Counted from the first letter of the stretch, positions 41,079 through 50,905 are shown. The stretch is DNA of 64,000 bases from Corynebacterium uberis (GCF_020616335.1 NZ_CP085051.1:186001-250000); one strand, 5' to 3'. The notes: generated by a model not told the origin, from the letters alone. Numbers and translations: made by a program.

Positions 41079-44060
41079 GTGGCAGCAGCTCAGGGATCGG
41101 GTAAGAAGCGCCTGGTCATCGTGGAGTCGGCGACGAAGGCGAAGAAGATCCAGCCCTACCTCGGCGATGATTACATCGTGGAGGCCTCGGTGGGTCATAT
41201 CCGTGACCTGCCGCGTGGTGCCGCGGACGTGCCCGCGAAATACAAGAAGGAACCCTGGGCGCGGCTGGGCGTGGACACCGAGCACGGCTTTACCCCGCTG
41301 TACGTGGTCAGCCCCGAAAAGAAGAAGAAGGTTGCGGACCTGCGCCGCAAGCTCAAAGAGGTAGACGAACTCTATCTAGCCACAGACCCCGACCGGGAAG
41401 GCGAGGCCATCGCCTGGCACCTGCTGGAGGTACTCAAGCCCAAGGTGCCGGTGCGCCGCATGGTGTTCAACGAGATCACTAAGCCCGCCATCATCGAGGC
41501 CGCCAACAACACCCGCGAGCTGGACGCCAACCTGGTCGACGCCCAGGAAACGCGCCGCATCCTCGACCGCCTCTACGGCTATGAGGTTTCCCCGGTGCTG
41601 TGGAAGAAGGTCATGCCGCGGCTGTCGGCGGGCCGGGTGCAGTCCGTGGCCACGCGCGTGATCGTGGAGCGCGAGCGCGAGCGCATGGCGTTCGTCTCCG
41701 CCCAGTACTGGGACGTGACCGCGGAGCTGGATACGGGGGCCGGGGCGGCGTCGGCAAGCGGTGCGCCAGCGGACGGTGCGTCGGCAGGCGGGGCGTCGGC
41801 AAGCGATGCGGATAACCCGTGGACCTTCAGCGCGCGGCTGACGGGGCTCAATGGGCGTCGAGTAGCGCAGGGACGCGACTTCACCGACCGTGGCGAGCTG
41901 AAGGATGCCGCCGCGGTCACGGTGATCGATGAAGCCGGCGCGACGCGGCTGGCCGAAGGGCTGCGTGGCCGCGAACTGGCCGTCACCGCGGTGGAGGACA
42001 AGCCCTACACCCGCCGGCCCTACCCGCCGTTTATGACCTCCACGCTGCAACAGGAGGCCGGCCGCAAGCTGCACTTCACCTCGGAGCGCACCATGCGCAT
42101 CGCGCAGCGGCTCTACGAAAACGGCCACATCACCTACATGCGTACGGACTCCACCTCCCTGTCCGCCCAGGGTATCGACGCCGCCCGCGCCCAGGCCGCG
42201 GAACTCTACGGGCAGGCATTCGTGGCGGACGCCCCGCGCCGCTATGACCGCAAGGTGAAAAACTCGCAGGAAGCCCACGAGGCCATCCGTCCGGCGGGCG
42301 AACACTTTGCCACCCCCGGCGCCCTGCGCGGACAACTGGACACCGAAGAATACAAGCTCTACGAGCTGATCTGGCAGCGCACCGTCGCCTCCCAGATGGC
42401 GGACGCCAAGGGCACCTCGCTGAAGGTGACCATCGCCGGCACGGCCGCCACCGGGGATGAGGCGGAATTCTCCGCCACCGGGCGCACCATCACCTTCCCC
42501 GGCTTCCTGCGCGCCTACGTGGAGGTCTCCCAACTGTCCGACGGCCGCTCCATGGCAGACAACGCCGAGCGCCGGCTGCCGCAGCTGCGCCAGGGCCAGC
42601 GCTTGGCTACTCAGGACGTGACCGCGGACGGGCACTCCACCAACCCGCCTGCCCGCTACACGGAGGCCAGCCTGGTCAAGAAGATGGAAGAGCTGGGCAT
42701 TGGGCGCCCGTCCACCTACGCGGCGATCATCAAGACCATCCAGGACCGCGGCTACGTCATGTCCCGCGGCAACGCGCTCGTGCCCTCCTGGGTGGCCTTC
42801 GCGGTGGTCGGCCTGCTGGAAAACAACTTTGACTCCCTGGTGGACTATGACTTCACCTCCTCCATGGAGGACGAACTCGATGAGATCGCCGCCGGGGACC
42901 AGGACGGCACCCAGTGGCTCACCAGCTTCTACTTCGGCGACGCCAACGCCCCCGACGACCTCGCCGACGCCATCGCCCGGCGCGGCGGCCTGAAAACCCT
43001 CGTGGGCGAAAACCTCGAACACATCGACGCCCGCCAAGTCAACAGCCTGCACCTCTTCGACGACGAGAACGGCCGCCCCGTCGTCGTGCGCGTCGGCCGC
43101 TACGGGCCCTACATCGAACGCCAAGTCGGCGTCGGCGCTGACGGCGAACCCGAATACCAGCGCGCCAACCTGCCCGAATCCACCACCCCGGACGAGCTGA
43201 CCCTCCAGGCCGCGGAAAAGCTGTTCGCCACCCCGCAGTCGGGGCGCGAACTGGGCACCAACCCCGACAACGGGCGCATGATCGTGGCCAAGGAAGGCCG
43301 CTACGGCCCCTACGTCACCGAGCTGGTGCGCGACGACGAACAGACCACCGCCCAGGAGTGGGCCGAAGGCATCGTCGCCGAAGAACGCGCCGCCGAAGAC
43401 GCCCAACGCGCCGCCGAAGGCAAGCGCGCCAAAAACTGGGAGACCAAGACCGCCGCGAAGCAAAAAGACAAGCGCATCGCCCAGCTCATCGACGAGCGCC
43501 TCAAGCCCGGCACCGCCTCGCTCTTCGCCTCCATGGAACCAGCCACCGTCACCCTCGACGACGCACTCAAGCTGCTCTCCCTGCCCCGCGACGTCGGCGT
43601 CGACCCCTCCGACGGAGAAGTTATCACCGCCCAAAACGGCCGCTACGGCCCCTACCTGAAGAAAGGCAACGACTCGCGGTCCCTGGCAAGCGAAGACCAA
43701 ATCTTCACCATCACGCTTGACGACGCCCGCCGCATCTACGCCGAACCCAAACGCCGCGGCCGCGCCGCCGCCAAACCGCCACTCAAGCAACTCGGCGACA
43801 ACGACGTCTCCGGCAAACCCATGACCGTCAAAGAAGGCCGCTTCGGCCCCTACGTCACCGACGGCGAAACCAACGCCTCGCTACGCCGCGGCGACACCCC
43901 CGAAACCATGACCGACGCGCGCGCCAACGAACTCCTCTCCGAACGGCGCGCCAAAGAAGCCACCGGCGGCGGTCCCGCCACGCGCAAGAAAGCCCCGGCA
44001 AAGAAAACGGTGAAAAAGACAACCAAGCGGGTAGTCAAGGCAGGATCGCGGAAGAAGTAG
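41079..44060 (+). CDS. topA: DNA topoisomerase I
   Basis: A 993-residue type IA topoisomerase that relaxes negative supercoils. The Toprim domain has VESATKAKKIQPYLG and DPDREGEAIAWHL; the catalytic tyrosine is in ITYMRTDSTSL. The C-terminus has repeated GRYGPYV modules (four or more) and a Lys-rich tail instead of zinc fingers, the actinobacterial type. GTG 41079 with AAGGACGG upstream is preferred over a frame open from 41010. An Ala/Ser/Gly insert at about residues 219-245 looks lineage-specific and contains variants of the dispersed motif. Confidence 0.96.
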   Translation: MAAAQGSGKKRLVIVESATKAKKIQPYLGDDYIVEASVGHIRDLPRGAADVPAKYKKEPWARLGVDTEHGFTPLYVVSPEKKKKVADLRRKLKEVDELYLATDPDREGEAIAWHLLEVLKPKVPVRRMVFNEITKPAIIEAANNTRELDANLVDAQETRRILDRLYGYEVSPVLWKKVMPRLSAGRVQSVATRVIVERERERMAFVSAQYWDVTAELDTGAGAASASGAPADGASAGGASASDADNPWTFSARLTGLNGRRVAQGRDFTDRGELKDAAAVTVIDEAGATRLAEGLRGRELAVTAVEDKPYTRRPYPPFMTSTLQQEAGRKLHFTSERTMRIAQRLYENGHITYMRTDSTSLSAQGIDAARAQAAELYGQAFVADAPRRYDRKVKNSQEAHEAIRPAGEHFATPGALRGQLDTEEYKLYELIWQRTVASQMADAKGTSLKVTIAGTAATGDEAEFSATGRTITFPGFLRAYVEVSQLSDGRSMADNAERRLPQLRQGQRLATQDVTADGHSTNPPARYTEASLVKKMEELGIGRPSTYAAIIKTIQDRGYVMSRGNALVPSWVAFAVVGLLENNFDSLVDYDFTSSMEDELDEIAAGDQDGTQWLTSFYFGDANAPDDLADAIARRGGLKTLVGENLEHIDARQVNSLHLFDDENGRPVVVRVGRYGPYIERQVGVGADGEPEYQRANLPESTTPDELTLQAAEKLFATPQSGRELGTNPDNGRMIVAKEGRYGPYVTELVRDDEQTTAQEWAEGIVAEERAAEDAQRAAEGKRAKNWETKTAAKQKDKRIAQLIDERLKPGTASLFASMEPATVTLDDALKLLSLPRDVGVDPSDGEVITAQNGRYGPYLKKGNDSRSLASEDQIFTITLDDARRIYAEPKRRGRAAAKPPLKQLGDNDVSGKPMTVKEGRFGPYVTDGETNASLRRGDTPETMTDARANELLSERRAKEATGGGPATRKKAPAKKTVKKTTKRVVKAGSRKK

Positions 44061-44066
44061 CTCACC

Positions 44067-44807
44067 GTGACCCCCATGACCGCGGGCGTAGAACTCACCC
44101 GCCAAGGCGTCCGCGCCCTCGCCGCCGCCATCGACCGCGCACGCACCAGCCCCCGCCGCGCCGCCTACCTGGCCCTCGGCGAAGCATCCAGCTGGCTGCC
44201 CCCGGTGCGCCCTATCGTCCCGCTGGCTCTGCCGCGCCCCGACATCGCCGCCGCCACAGCGCAGGCCGCCCTGCTTATCGACGCCCCCCGTGCCCGCGCC
44301 CTCCACGTTGCGGCTCGCCTCGGCGAGCAAGTCGGCCACGGCGTCGGGCTGTGGCGCCGCGGTGCGCGGCCGCAGCCCGTTCTGGTGGGCGTCTATGCGG
44401 TGGTGGCGGCTGGTGCTGCTTTAGGTGGTGTTGCTGTCGGTGGTGCTGCTGCCAGTGGGGGGTGTGTCTTCGGTGGGGGGTGTGTCTTCGGTGGGGGGAG
44501 TGTCTTCGGTGGGGAGCGGGGCGTCGAGAAGCGGGCGTGGGCTGCGGCGGTGCCGGTGCTGGGTGCGGCGGCGGTGGCCGCGCTGGGGCAGGATCGGCGC
44601 ATGATTGCGCGGGAGGATGCGGCTGGTGAGGGCATCGGGCATGGGGTGAATCTGCTGCTCGCGGCGCAGGTGGCGCAGGCGTGTGTGGAGCCGCGGCTGT
44701 CTGCGGTGCGGCGCAGGTGGGTGCGGGTGCTGGTGCGCGCGGCGATACAGGACGTGCGGGTGATCGGCATGATGCTGCTCGCCGACGGCCTCCGGGTGCA
44801 GGAGTAG
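44067..44807 (+). CDS. Conserved-position protein of unknown function with VFGGG repeats
   Basis: Not recognised. A 246-residue product starting 6 bases after the topA stop. Residues about 18-100 are helical and proline-poor; a glycine-rich middle contains CVFGGGCVFGGGSVFGGE, encoded by an 18-bp DNA repeat; the end is helical (GHGVNLLLAAQVAQACVEPR). It holds one exact copy of the 13-mer (ALLIDAPRARA) and a variant at 44520-44532 (GVEKRA). The low-complexity middle suggests expansion by repeat slippage. Confidence 0.55.
   Translation: MTPMTAGVELTRQGVRALAAAIDRARTSPRRAAYLALGEASSWLPPVRPIVPLALPRPDIAAATAQAALLIDAPRARALHVAARLGEQVGHGVGLWRRGARPQPVLVGVYAVVAAGAALGGVAVGGAAASGGCVFGGGCVFGGGSVFGGERGVEKRAWAAAVPVLGAAAVAALGQDRRMIAREDAAGEGIGHGVNLLLAAQVAQACVEPRLSAVRRRWVRVLVRAAIQDVRVIGMMLLADGLRVQE
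44273..44285 (-). repeat. Dispersed 13-mer, copy 7
   Basis: Exact copy inside the gene after topA, in LLIDAPR phase. The following GTGCCCGCGCC is shared with the copy at 59641, so identity extends beyond 13 bases. Confidence 0.85.
44463..44515. repeat. Tandem repeat, 18 bp x 3, in-frame
   Basis: The unit TGTGTCTTCGGTGGGGGG is present twice exactly and once with changes. Because 18 is a multiple of three it adds six-residue blocks (VFGGGC) to the protein. Confidence 0.85.
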
Positions 44808-44946
44808 GGCTGGTGACCAGCATCATGTAAATAGGTCGCTCGCGGGGTGGTGGGGGATGGAAAGTGCGTGCTAATATGGTGGCAACGCACCGGGGAGGAT
44901 ACGGGGTGTTGGGGAATGAACCAGGCACGTGAAGGGGGTGAGTGTA

Positions 44947-46422
44947 GTGTCTCCGACGATTCGCAGATGTGTCGATGCTATAGATAAGGCATTCGAGCAG
45001 ATCAACGCGCTCGTGCGCCCGGATCTCACGCTGTCTGAACTTGAGGCGCTCGCCCCGCAGCTGGGCCGGCTCGAAACCCTCATGGGCGCCAAGGATCGCC
45101 TCGACGTCACCGTCGGGTGGATCGCCCACTCGCGCAACGCGGGAGACCTTGTGCACTCCGCCCACCCCGTGAACTTCCTCACCGAGGTCCTGGGGATCTC
45201 CCGCTCGGAAGGCTACAGCCGCATCCGTCGCGGGCAGTCCCGCTACGCGCCGCCCCCGCCGCCGCGCGTCGTGCCCGCCCCGCCGCAGGAAAGCCCCGAG
45301 GCCGCCGCAGAGCGCGAAGCCGCCAACCGCGCCGCCGCGCAGCGCGCCGCCGCCGAACAGGCCGCCAGGAAGGAAGCCGAGCGCGAGGCCCAACGACTGC
45401 GCCTGGCCGCAGAAAAAGACCGCATCATCGAACGCGAACTAGCGCACCTGAACAAGGACGCCCACCGCGGGCGCAACGAGCTTCGCCTAGAGGCCATCCG
45501 CCAAGCCGCCACCCGCAGCCCCGAAGACCTGCGCGAATGGCTCCGCAGCGCCGTCGCCCGCGCCAACCGCTCCAGCGCGGACCCCTTCGCCGGGCACCGC
45601 AAGCGCACACTGACCATCTCCCAACCAGATGGCGATGGTGGCGTCCAACTCAACGCCTACCTACCGGCGCCCGTCGCAGCCCAACTCATCGCAGCCCTGC
45701 GGCCCGCCAACAACCCCGGATTCGACCTGCCCACAGACGCCACCGACCGGCGCACCCTCCCGCAGCGCCGCTGCGACCAATTCGCCACCTTCCTGCGCGA
45801 ATGGTCCAGCGGAAAAGTCCGCTCCACCGGCGGCTGCGGCACCGTCGTCGTCTCCATGTCCACCGCAGACCTCGGCCTCACCGGCTCCACCGAACGCGGC
45901 TACGTCACCAACACAGGCGTGCGCCTCACGCTTGCCGACGTCCTCGCCCTCGGCGCCGCCCGCTGGGACCTCACCCTCATCCACGACACCACCACCGGCA
46001 ACCCACTCATCTGCGGGCGCACCCGACGCACCGCCAACCTTGAACAACGCGCCGCGCTCGTCGCCAGCGAACTCGTGTGCACCCACCCCGGATGCACCAT
46101 GCCCGCCACCAGCTGCGACGTCCACCACATCACCGCCTGGATCACCGGCGGGCGCACCGACATCGAAAACCTCACCCTGCTCTGCCGGGCACACCACACC
46201 GACAACAACGACGCCCGCAACCCCGCCGCCAACCGCGGCTGGGCCGAACGCGACCCCGTCACCGGCAGAGTCGGATACCGCCCACCACCAGGAAGCACCC
46301 GGCAAGACCACAACATCCAGTTCAACAACTCCGGAATCGCCGAAGAATCCGCCGGGGCACGCATCCGAGGGCGCGCCGGCCCAGACCCGGGCACCCACCC
46401 CGGATTCACCACCGCCGCCTAG
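44947..46422 (+). CDS. HNH endonuclease, DUF222 / 13E12 repeat family
   Basis: About 491 residues. An N-terminal DUF222 domain is followed by a long charged coiled-coil-like stretch (about residues 110-160; EREAANRAAAQRAAAEQAAR). The C-terminal HNH site contains CTHPGCTMPATSCDVHHITA and then NLTLLCRAHHTDNN. Such genes occur in many dispersed copies in mycobacteria and corynebacteria and behave like selfish elements; cleavage targets are unknown. GTG 44947 is chosen because AAGGGGG lies 8 bases upstream; GTG 44929 would add six residues. Confidence 0.88.
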   Translation: MSPTIRRCVDAIDKAFEQINALVRPDLTLSELEALAPQLGRLETLMGAKDRLDVTVGWIAHSRNAGDLVHSAHPVNFLTEVLGISRSEGYSRIRRGQSRYAPPPPPRVVPAPPQESPEAAAEREAANRAAAQRAAAEQAARKEAEREAQRLRLAAEKDRIIERELAHLNKDAHRGRNELRLEAIRQAATRSPEDLREWLRSAVARANRSSADPFAGHRKRTLTISQPDGDGGVQLNAYLPAPVAAQLIAALRPANNPGFDLPTDATDRRTLPQRRCDQFATFLREWSSGKVRSTGGCGTVVVSMSTADLGLTGSTERGYVTNTGVRLTLADVLALGAARWDLTLIHDTTTGNPLICGRTRRTANLEQRAALVASELVCTHPGCTMPATSCDVHHITAWITGGRTDIENLTLLCRAHHTDNNDARNPAANRGWAERDPVTGRVGYRPPPGSTRQDHNIQFNNSGIAEESAGARIRGRAGPDPGTHPGFTTAA

Positions 46423-46570
46423 CACGGGGTCAATTCCGGCACCCCAAAAGCGGGTGGTGCCCCGCAGTCGGTGTGCGCGCACGCTCTAGTGGGGCCAGGC
46501 TTGCGCTCACGCACGCCCAGCGACAGCGGCAATCACGGCTGCCCGCCTGCCGCAGCGACCACCGCAGCCC

Positions 46571-47086
46571 CTACGCGTGCCCCCGCGGCGCAACACCAGC
46601 CGCCTTCGCCCCCGGCAACCCCTCCAACTCCAACAACACTCGCTTCATCCACGCCCCGCCCGCATAGTTACCCAAGGACCCATCCGCATGCACCACCCGA
46701 TGACACGGCACCACCACCGGCAAAGGATTGGTCCGGCACGCCGTGCCCACCGCGCGGGCAGCCCGCGGCGAACCCACCAGGGCAGCCAACTGGCCATACG
46801 AGACCGTCTGCCCCCACGGAATCTCCAGCAGGCCCCGCTGTGCGCGGGCACGGAAGTCTTCGCCGGAGGGTAAGGCGAGTGGCAGGTCAAAGGTGCGGCG
46901 CTGGCCGGCGAAGTATTCGGCAAGCTGGGTGGCGGCCTGATCCAGCACCTGCTCCAGCACCTGATCCAGCACCGGCGAGTCCGCCGACTCCCCGGCCCCG
47001 CGGTCACCGAACAGCACCCGTGTCAGCCGACCCGCCTCGGCAACCAGGGTCAGGGCCCCGAGCGGGCTATCGACGACCCGCCTCAC
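46571..47086 (-). CDS. ogt: Methylated-DNA-protein-cysteine methyltransferase
   Basis: A 171-residue suicide repair protein that takes alkyl groups from O6-alkylguanine. The active site VVPCHRVVHADGSLGNYAGG carries the acceptor cysteine. GTACRTNPLP is the DNA-binding arginine region. The GTG start overlaps the OPT transporter stop (GTGA), so it is read from the transporter transcript. About 150 bases without a gene separate it from the HNH gene. Confidence 0.93.
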   Translation of the reverse strand: MRRVVDSPLGALTLVAEAGRLTRVLFGDRGAGESADSPVLDQVLEQVLDQAATQLAEYFAGQRRTFDLPLALPSGEDFRARAQRGLLEIPWGQTVSYGQLAALVGSPRAARAVGTACRTNPLPVVVPCHRVVHADGSLGNYAGGAWMKRVLLELEGLPGAKAAGVAPRGHA

Positions 47087-49110
47087 GGCTGCGCGCCAAC
47101 CTCCGGGCCAACCTCCGCATCAGCGCCACGGCCGTTGCTGACCTTCTTGACCCACTGGTAGCACCCCGCGATGACCACCGCGAAGACCACCGGGCCCAGC
47201 CAGGTGGCGGTCGGCTCGAAGCCTTCCGGAAGCAGCCCCAGCGGCTCCGACTTCCCGGAGGCCGCAATGATGCCGGCGTTGAGCACGCCGAACAGGCTCT
47301 CGCCCACGATCAGGCCCGTGGCCATGAGGACGCCCAGGCGTTTGGGGGCCTCGGACTCGGCATCCGCGTGGTGGCGCTTCGCCCACTTGTTGTAGGCCAG
47401 CCCAATGAACCCGCCCAGGGCGATCATGACGTTGAGGCTGACCGGCAGGTACATGCCCATGCCCACAGCCAGGGGCGGCAGGTGGAAGCGGTCGTAGCTC
47501 AGCCGGCCGAGGACCTCGTCAATGAGGATGACCACCACAGCAATGGCGGCGCCCAGGCCCACCTTGGACCAGTCGAGCGAGTCGCCGAAGATGCCCTGTG
47601 AGACCGAGGACATCAGAGCGGCCTGCGGGGCGGCCAGCGCGTCCGGCCCGGCGCCCTCCATGCCCTGGAACCCGAAGGCGGTGAGCATGAGTTGCAGGAT
47701 CGGCGGGATGATCAGCGCGCCGAAGACCACGCCGATGATGAGCGCGACCTGCTGCTTCCACGGGGTGGCTTCCACCAGCTGGCCGGTCTTGAGGTCCTGG
47801 AGGTTGTCGTTAGAAATCGTGGCAATACCAAAGACGATCGCCGACGTGAACAGCGTGTAGGCGACCAGCGCCGTCGGGTTGGTGTGGGATTCGTCGCCCG
47901 TGATCACCTTGATCAGCAGCGCCGACGCGATGACGGTGATGATGCCCACCCCAGAAATGGGGCTATTCGACGAGCCAATCAGGCCCGCCATGTAGCCGCA
48001 CACCGCCGCCACCAGCAGCCCGATGAGCAGCGTGAACACAATGGAAACGATGATCAGCGAGGTCGCGTGATGGTGAATGTCCGAGTCGGCGACAAACCAC
48101 CACAGCATCAGCCCAATCGGCACCATGAGCACCAGGATGACCCCGGCGACCACGGGGAAGGGGATGTCTCGTTCCGTCAGGGGCACGCGCACGCCTTCCT
48201 TGCGCCGCGTGTTGGAGGCCAGCGAATCCTTGATCCCGCGGACGATCGGCCCAATGATCTTCAGCAGCGTCCACACGGCCGCCACCGCCATCGCGCCCGC
48301 GCCCACAAAGCGGACCTCCCCAGCGAAGATGCTCGACACCGACTCGGTGATGTCCCCGTCGACCGGCACCCGCCCGGCAGAAAAGTGCGGCAGCAGCACC
48401 CCATAAGAAATCGCCACACCAGTCAGCATGGCGATGCCCACGGTCACACCAACCAGATGGCCCACGCCGATCAGCGCGAGCGACAGGGAACCACCCAGCA
48501 TGGTGCCGCCCGAGCCGACGCGTAGCGACGTCGATAGTGATCCGGACACCGCCCGCAGCGCGGTGAGCAGTGCGTAGCCAGCTGACGCCAGCGCGCCGGC
48601 GACGATGACCTTCAGGCCGCGCTTGTTCTCCGCAGCAGAGGCGGTATCGTCGCCCACCTTGAGCACCTCGGCGGCCGCAACCCCCTCCGGGTAGGGCAGA
48701 TTGGAGCCCGTGACCAGGGCGCGGCGCAGCGGGATGGAATACATCACGCCGAGGATGCCGCCAACCAGGCAGATCAGCAGGGTCGTCCAGTAGGGGAAGC
48801 CCTGCCACCAGCCGACCATCACCAGGCCGGGGAGCACGAAGATGAGGGCGGACAGGGTGCCGGCGGCCGAGGCGATCGTCTGCACGATGTTGTTTTCCAC
48901 CACCGTGTGGTTGGCCACGCCGCGCAGAATCGCCATGGAGATGACGGCCGCCGGGATGGAGGTGGCAAAGGTCAGGCCCACCTTGAGGCCCAGGTAGACA
49001 TTTGCCGCCGTGAAGATGAGGGTGATCAGCCCGCCGATGAGGATGGCGCGCAGTGTTAGCTCGCGGACCGGATGAGCGGTGCGCGCGCCCGTGGTCTGGG
49101 TGTCTGCCAC
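47083..49110 (-). CDS. OPT-family oligopeptide/metal-chelate transporter
   Basis: A 675-residue polytopic transporter with about 15 membrane segments. The N-terminal NVYLGLKVGLTFATSIPAAV and YWTTLLICLVGGILGVMYSI are typical of the prokaryotic OPT family. Substrates in bacteria are poorly known (peptides or iron chelates). The GTG start follows GAAAGG. It is cotranscribed with ogt. The 240-base gap upstream holds a small GTGTC-TTCG-GACAC hairpin near 49183-49196. Confidence 0.88.
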   Translation of the reverse strand: MADTQTTGARTAHPVRELTLRAILIGGLITLIFTAANVYLGLKVGLTFATSIPAAVISMAILRGVANHTVVENNIVQTIASAAGTLSALIFVLPGLVMVGWWQGFPYWTTLLICLVGGILGVMYSIPLRRALVTGSNLPYPEGVAAAEVLKVGDDTASAAENKRGLKVIVAGALASAGYALLTALRAVSGSLSTSLRVGSGGTMLGGSLSLALIGVGHLVGVTVGIAMLTGVAISYGVLLPHFSAGRVPVDGDITESVSSIFAGEVRFVGAGAMAVAAVWTLLKIIGPIVRGIKDSLASNTRRKEGVRVPLTERDIPFPVVAGVILVLMVPIGLMLWWFVADSDIHHHATSLIIVSIVFTLLIGLLVAAVCGYMAGLIGSSNSPISGVGIITVIASALLIKVITGDESHTNPTALVAYTLFTSAIVFGIATISNDNLQDLKTGQLVEATPWKQQVALIIGVVFGALIIPPILQLMLTAFGFQGMEGAGPDALAAPQAALMSSVSQGIFGDSLDWSKVGLGAAIAVVVILIDEVLGRLSYDRFHLPPLAVGMGMYLPVSLNVMIALGGFIGLAYNKWAKRHHADAESEAPKRLGVLMATGLIVGESLFGVLNAGIIAASGKSEPLGLLPEGFEPTATWLGPVVFAVVIAGCYQWVKKVSNGRGADAEVGPEVGAQP

Positions 49111-49350
49111 GGTGGGTTCTGCCTTTCGTTTCAGCTCCGCCCGGGGCAGGAAGTGTGAGTCCGCGGAGGAGTCGAATAAGTAGTGTCTTCGGACACGTTA
49201 CCTTGCATTACGTTGCGCCCGACTCACTGCCTTCCGGCTCCACAGCACACGTGCGGCGGGGCGTACCCAACGGCTGTGCAAGGCCCGCACAAGGCCCGCG
49301 CAACGCCCCCGCGCAGCCCCAGCGCACCGGCCCCCGCGGCCCCCGCGCCC

Positions 49351-50898
49351 CTAGTCCCGCCGCACGGAGCGGTCCGCCAGCGTCTCGCGGATCGGCCGGG
49401 CCAGCTGGGTCATCTCGCGGCGCCCGCGCAGCTCCACCGACTTCAGTACCGTCCAGCGGGCCTGTTCGGCCTCGTTGGCCCCGCGCAGCGTGGCGGCGCT
49501 GGTGAGCACCCCGCCGGGGGTGTCCTTGGCCAGTTCGGTCAGCCGCGCGGCCTGGTTGACGGCGTCTCCGATGACGGTGTATTCGAAGCGGTCGTGTCCG
49601 CCGATGTGTCCGGCGACCACGTGCCCGGCGGCGACGCCGATGCCTGCCTGGAGTTCCATGCCTGCCAGCTCATCGCGCAGCTCGCGGGCTGCGGCGAGGG
49701 CGAGGGAGGTGGCGTCGGCAAGCGGGAGGGGGGCGCCGAAGACGGCGAGGGCGGCGTCGCCCTGGAACTTGTTGATGATCCCCTTGTTGCGGTGCACCGC
49801 CTCCACGACGTGCTCAAAGAAGGAGTTCAGCGCCCCGACCACCTCCTCGGGGGTGTGGTTGACGGCGAAGGTGGTGGATCCGATGACGTCGACGAACAGC
49901 ACCGCCACCTTGCGGTCCTCCCCGCCGAGGGTGGGCTTTTCCTCCAGGGCGCGCCGGGCGACTTCCGCGCCGACGTAGCGGCCGAACAGGTCGCGCACCC
50001 GCTGGCGTTCCCGTAGGCCACGCAGCATTTCGTTGAAGCCGGCCTGGAGGACGCCGATCTCGGAGCCGTCGTAGATGTCTACCTCCGCGTGGGAGTCGCC
50101 GCGGCGCACCCGGTTGATGGCGTCCTGGAGTTCCAGGATGGGGTCCACCACGCTCATGATGGACAAGGTGGTGCCCACGTACCCGGTGATCAGCGCGGCG
50201 ACGGTGAGCGCGACGATGGCGGGCAGGAGGGCGGCGACGTCGTCAAGGAAGTAGCCGGCGCGCTGGCCCGCGATGAGCAGCAGCACCCCCACCGACGGCA
50301 GGGCGGTGGACATCAGCCAGGTCAGCCGCAGCCGGGAGCGGATCGGCGGTTCCAGGGTGGAGTCCTCGAAGCGGCGGGCCAGCGCGCGGGCGGCCACCGG
50401 GCGCACCAGCCGTTCGGCCTCAAGGTAGGTCAGCAGCACCATGACCGCGGCCGCGAGCGCGAAGGTCACCCCCACCACCAGTGCCAGCGAGCTCGACTCG
50501 GCGGCGGCGACCGTCGTGGCGATGATGATGCCAATGCCCCACACCGCCGCGCTGACCGCCGCCTGGTAGACGGGCATGCGCAGCACCAGGTTGCGCACCA
50601 TGTTGGGGTCGTGGGCGTCCGGGTTGCGCTGCCAGTCCAGCACCGGGCGGAACACCGCCAGCGTCGCCGCCGCCCCCACCACCACGGCAAAGACAAGGTA
50701 GGACACGCCCACCACGGCCAGGTAGGAGTAGCGGTGGGCGAAACCGTCCGGGTGGTCTAGGGCGGGCAGGGGCAGCAGGAAGCGGATGAACAGCATGACC
50801 GCCACCGCGCCGAGCACGTTGGAGCCCAGCACCAGCGCGGCGTAGAGAGGCCACGCCGTGCTCCACAGCCACCGAACGGCCCGCACCAGTCGACTCAT
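49351..50898 (-). CDS. cyaB: Membrane class III adenylate cyclase with HAMP domain (CyaB/Rv3645-like)
   Basis: A 515-residue protein with about six membrane segments in the first 250 residues. A HAMP linker follows (IMSVVDPILELQDAINRVRR), then a cyclase catalytic domain with VAVLFVDVIGSTTFAV (metal-binding Asp), INKFQGDAALAVFGAP and GIGVAAGHVVAGHIGG. It makes cAMP, the ligand of GlxR. TAGAGT lies 7 bases before the ATG, so the mRNA is probably leaderless. It is divergent from holB. Confidence 0.92.
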   Translation of the reverse strand: MSRLVRAVRWLWSTAWPLYAALVLGSNVLGAVAVMLFIRFLLPLPALDHPDGFAHRYSYLAVVGVSYLVFAVVVGAAATLAVFRPVLDWQRNPDAHDPNMVRNLVLRMPVYQAAVSAAVWGIGIIIATTVAAAESSSLALVVGVTFALAAAVMVLLTYLEAERLVRPVAARALARRFEDSTLEPPIRSRLRLTWLMSTALPSVGVLLLIAGQRAGYFLDDVAALLPAIVALTVAALITGYVGTTLSIMSVVDPILELQDAINRVRRGDSHAEVDIYDGSEIGVLQAGFNEMLRGLRERQRVRDLFGRYVGAEVARRALEEKPTLGGEDRKVAVLFVDVIGSTTFAVNHTPEEVVGALNSFFEHVVEAVHRNKGIINKFQGDAALAVFGAPLPLADATSLALAAARELRDELAGMELQAGIGVAAGHVVAGHIGGHDRFEYTVIGDAVNQAARLTELAKDTPGGVLTSAATLRGANEAEQARWTVLKSVELRGRREMTQLARPIRETLADRSVRRD

Positions 50899-50905
50899 GT
50901 CTCAC

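Noticed and set aside
41376-43790. Open frame of about 800 codons on the minus strand, opposite topA
   Set aside because: Such long antisense frames are usual in GC-rich DNA; the composition is Gly/Val/His-rich with no domain, and topA itself is certain.
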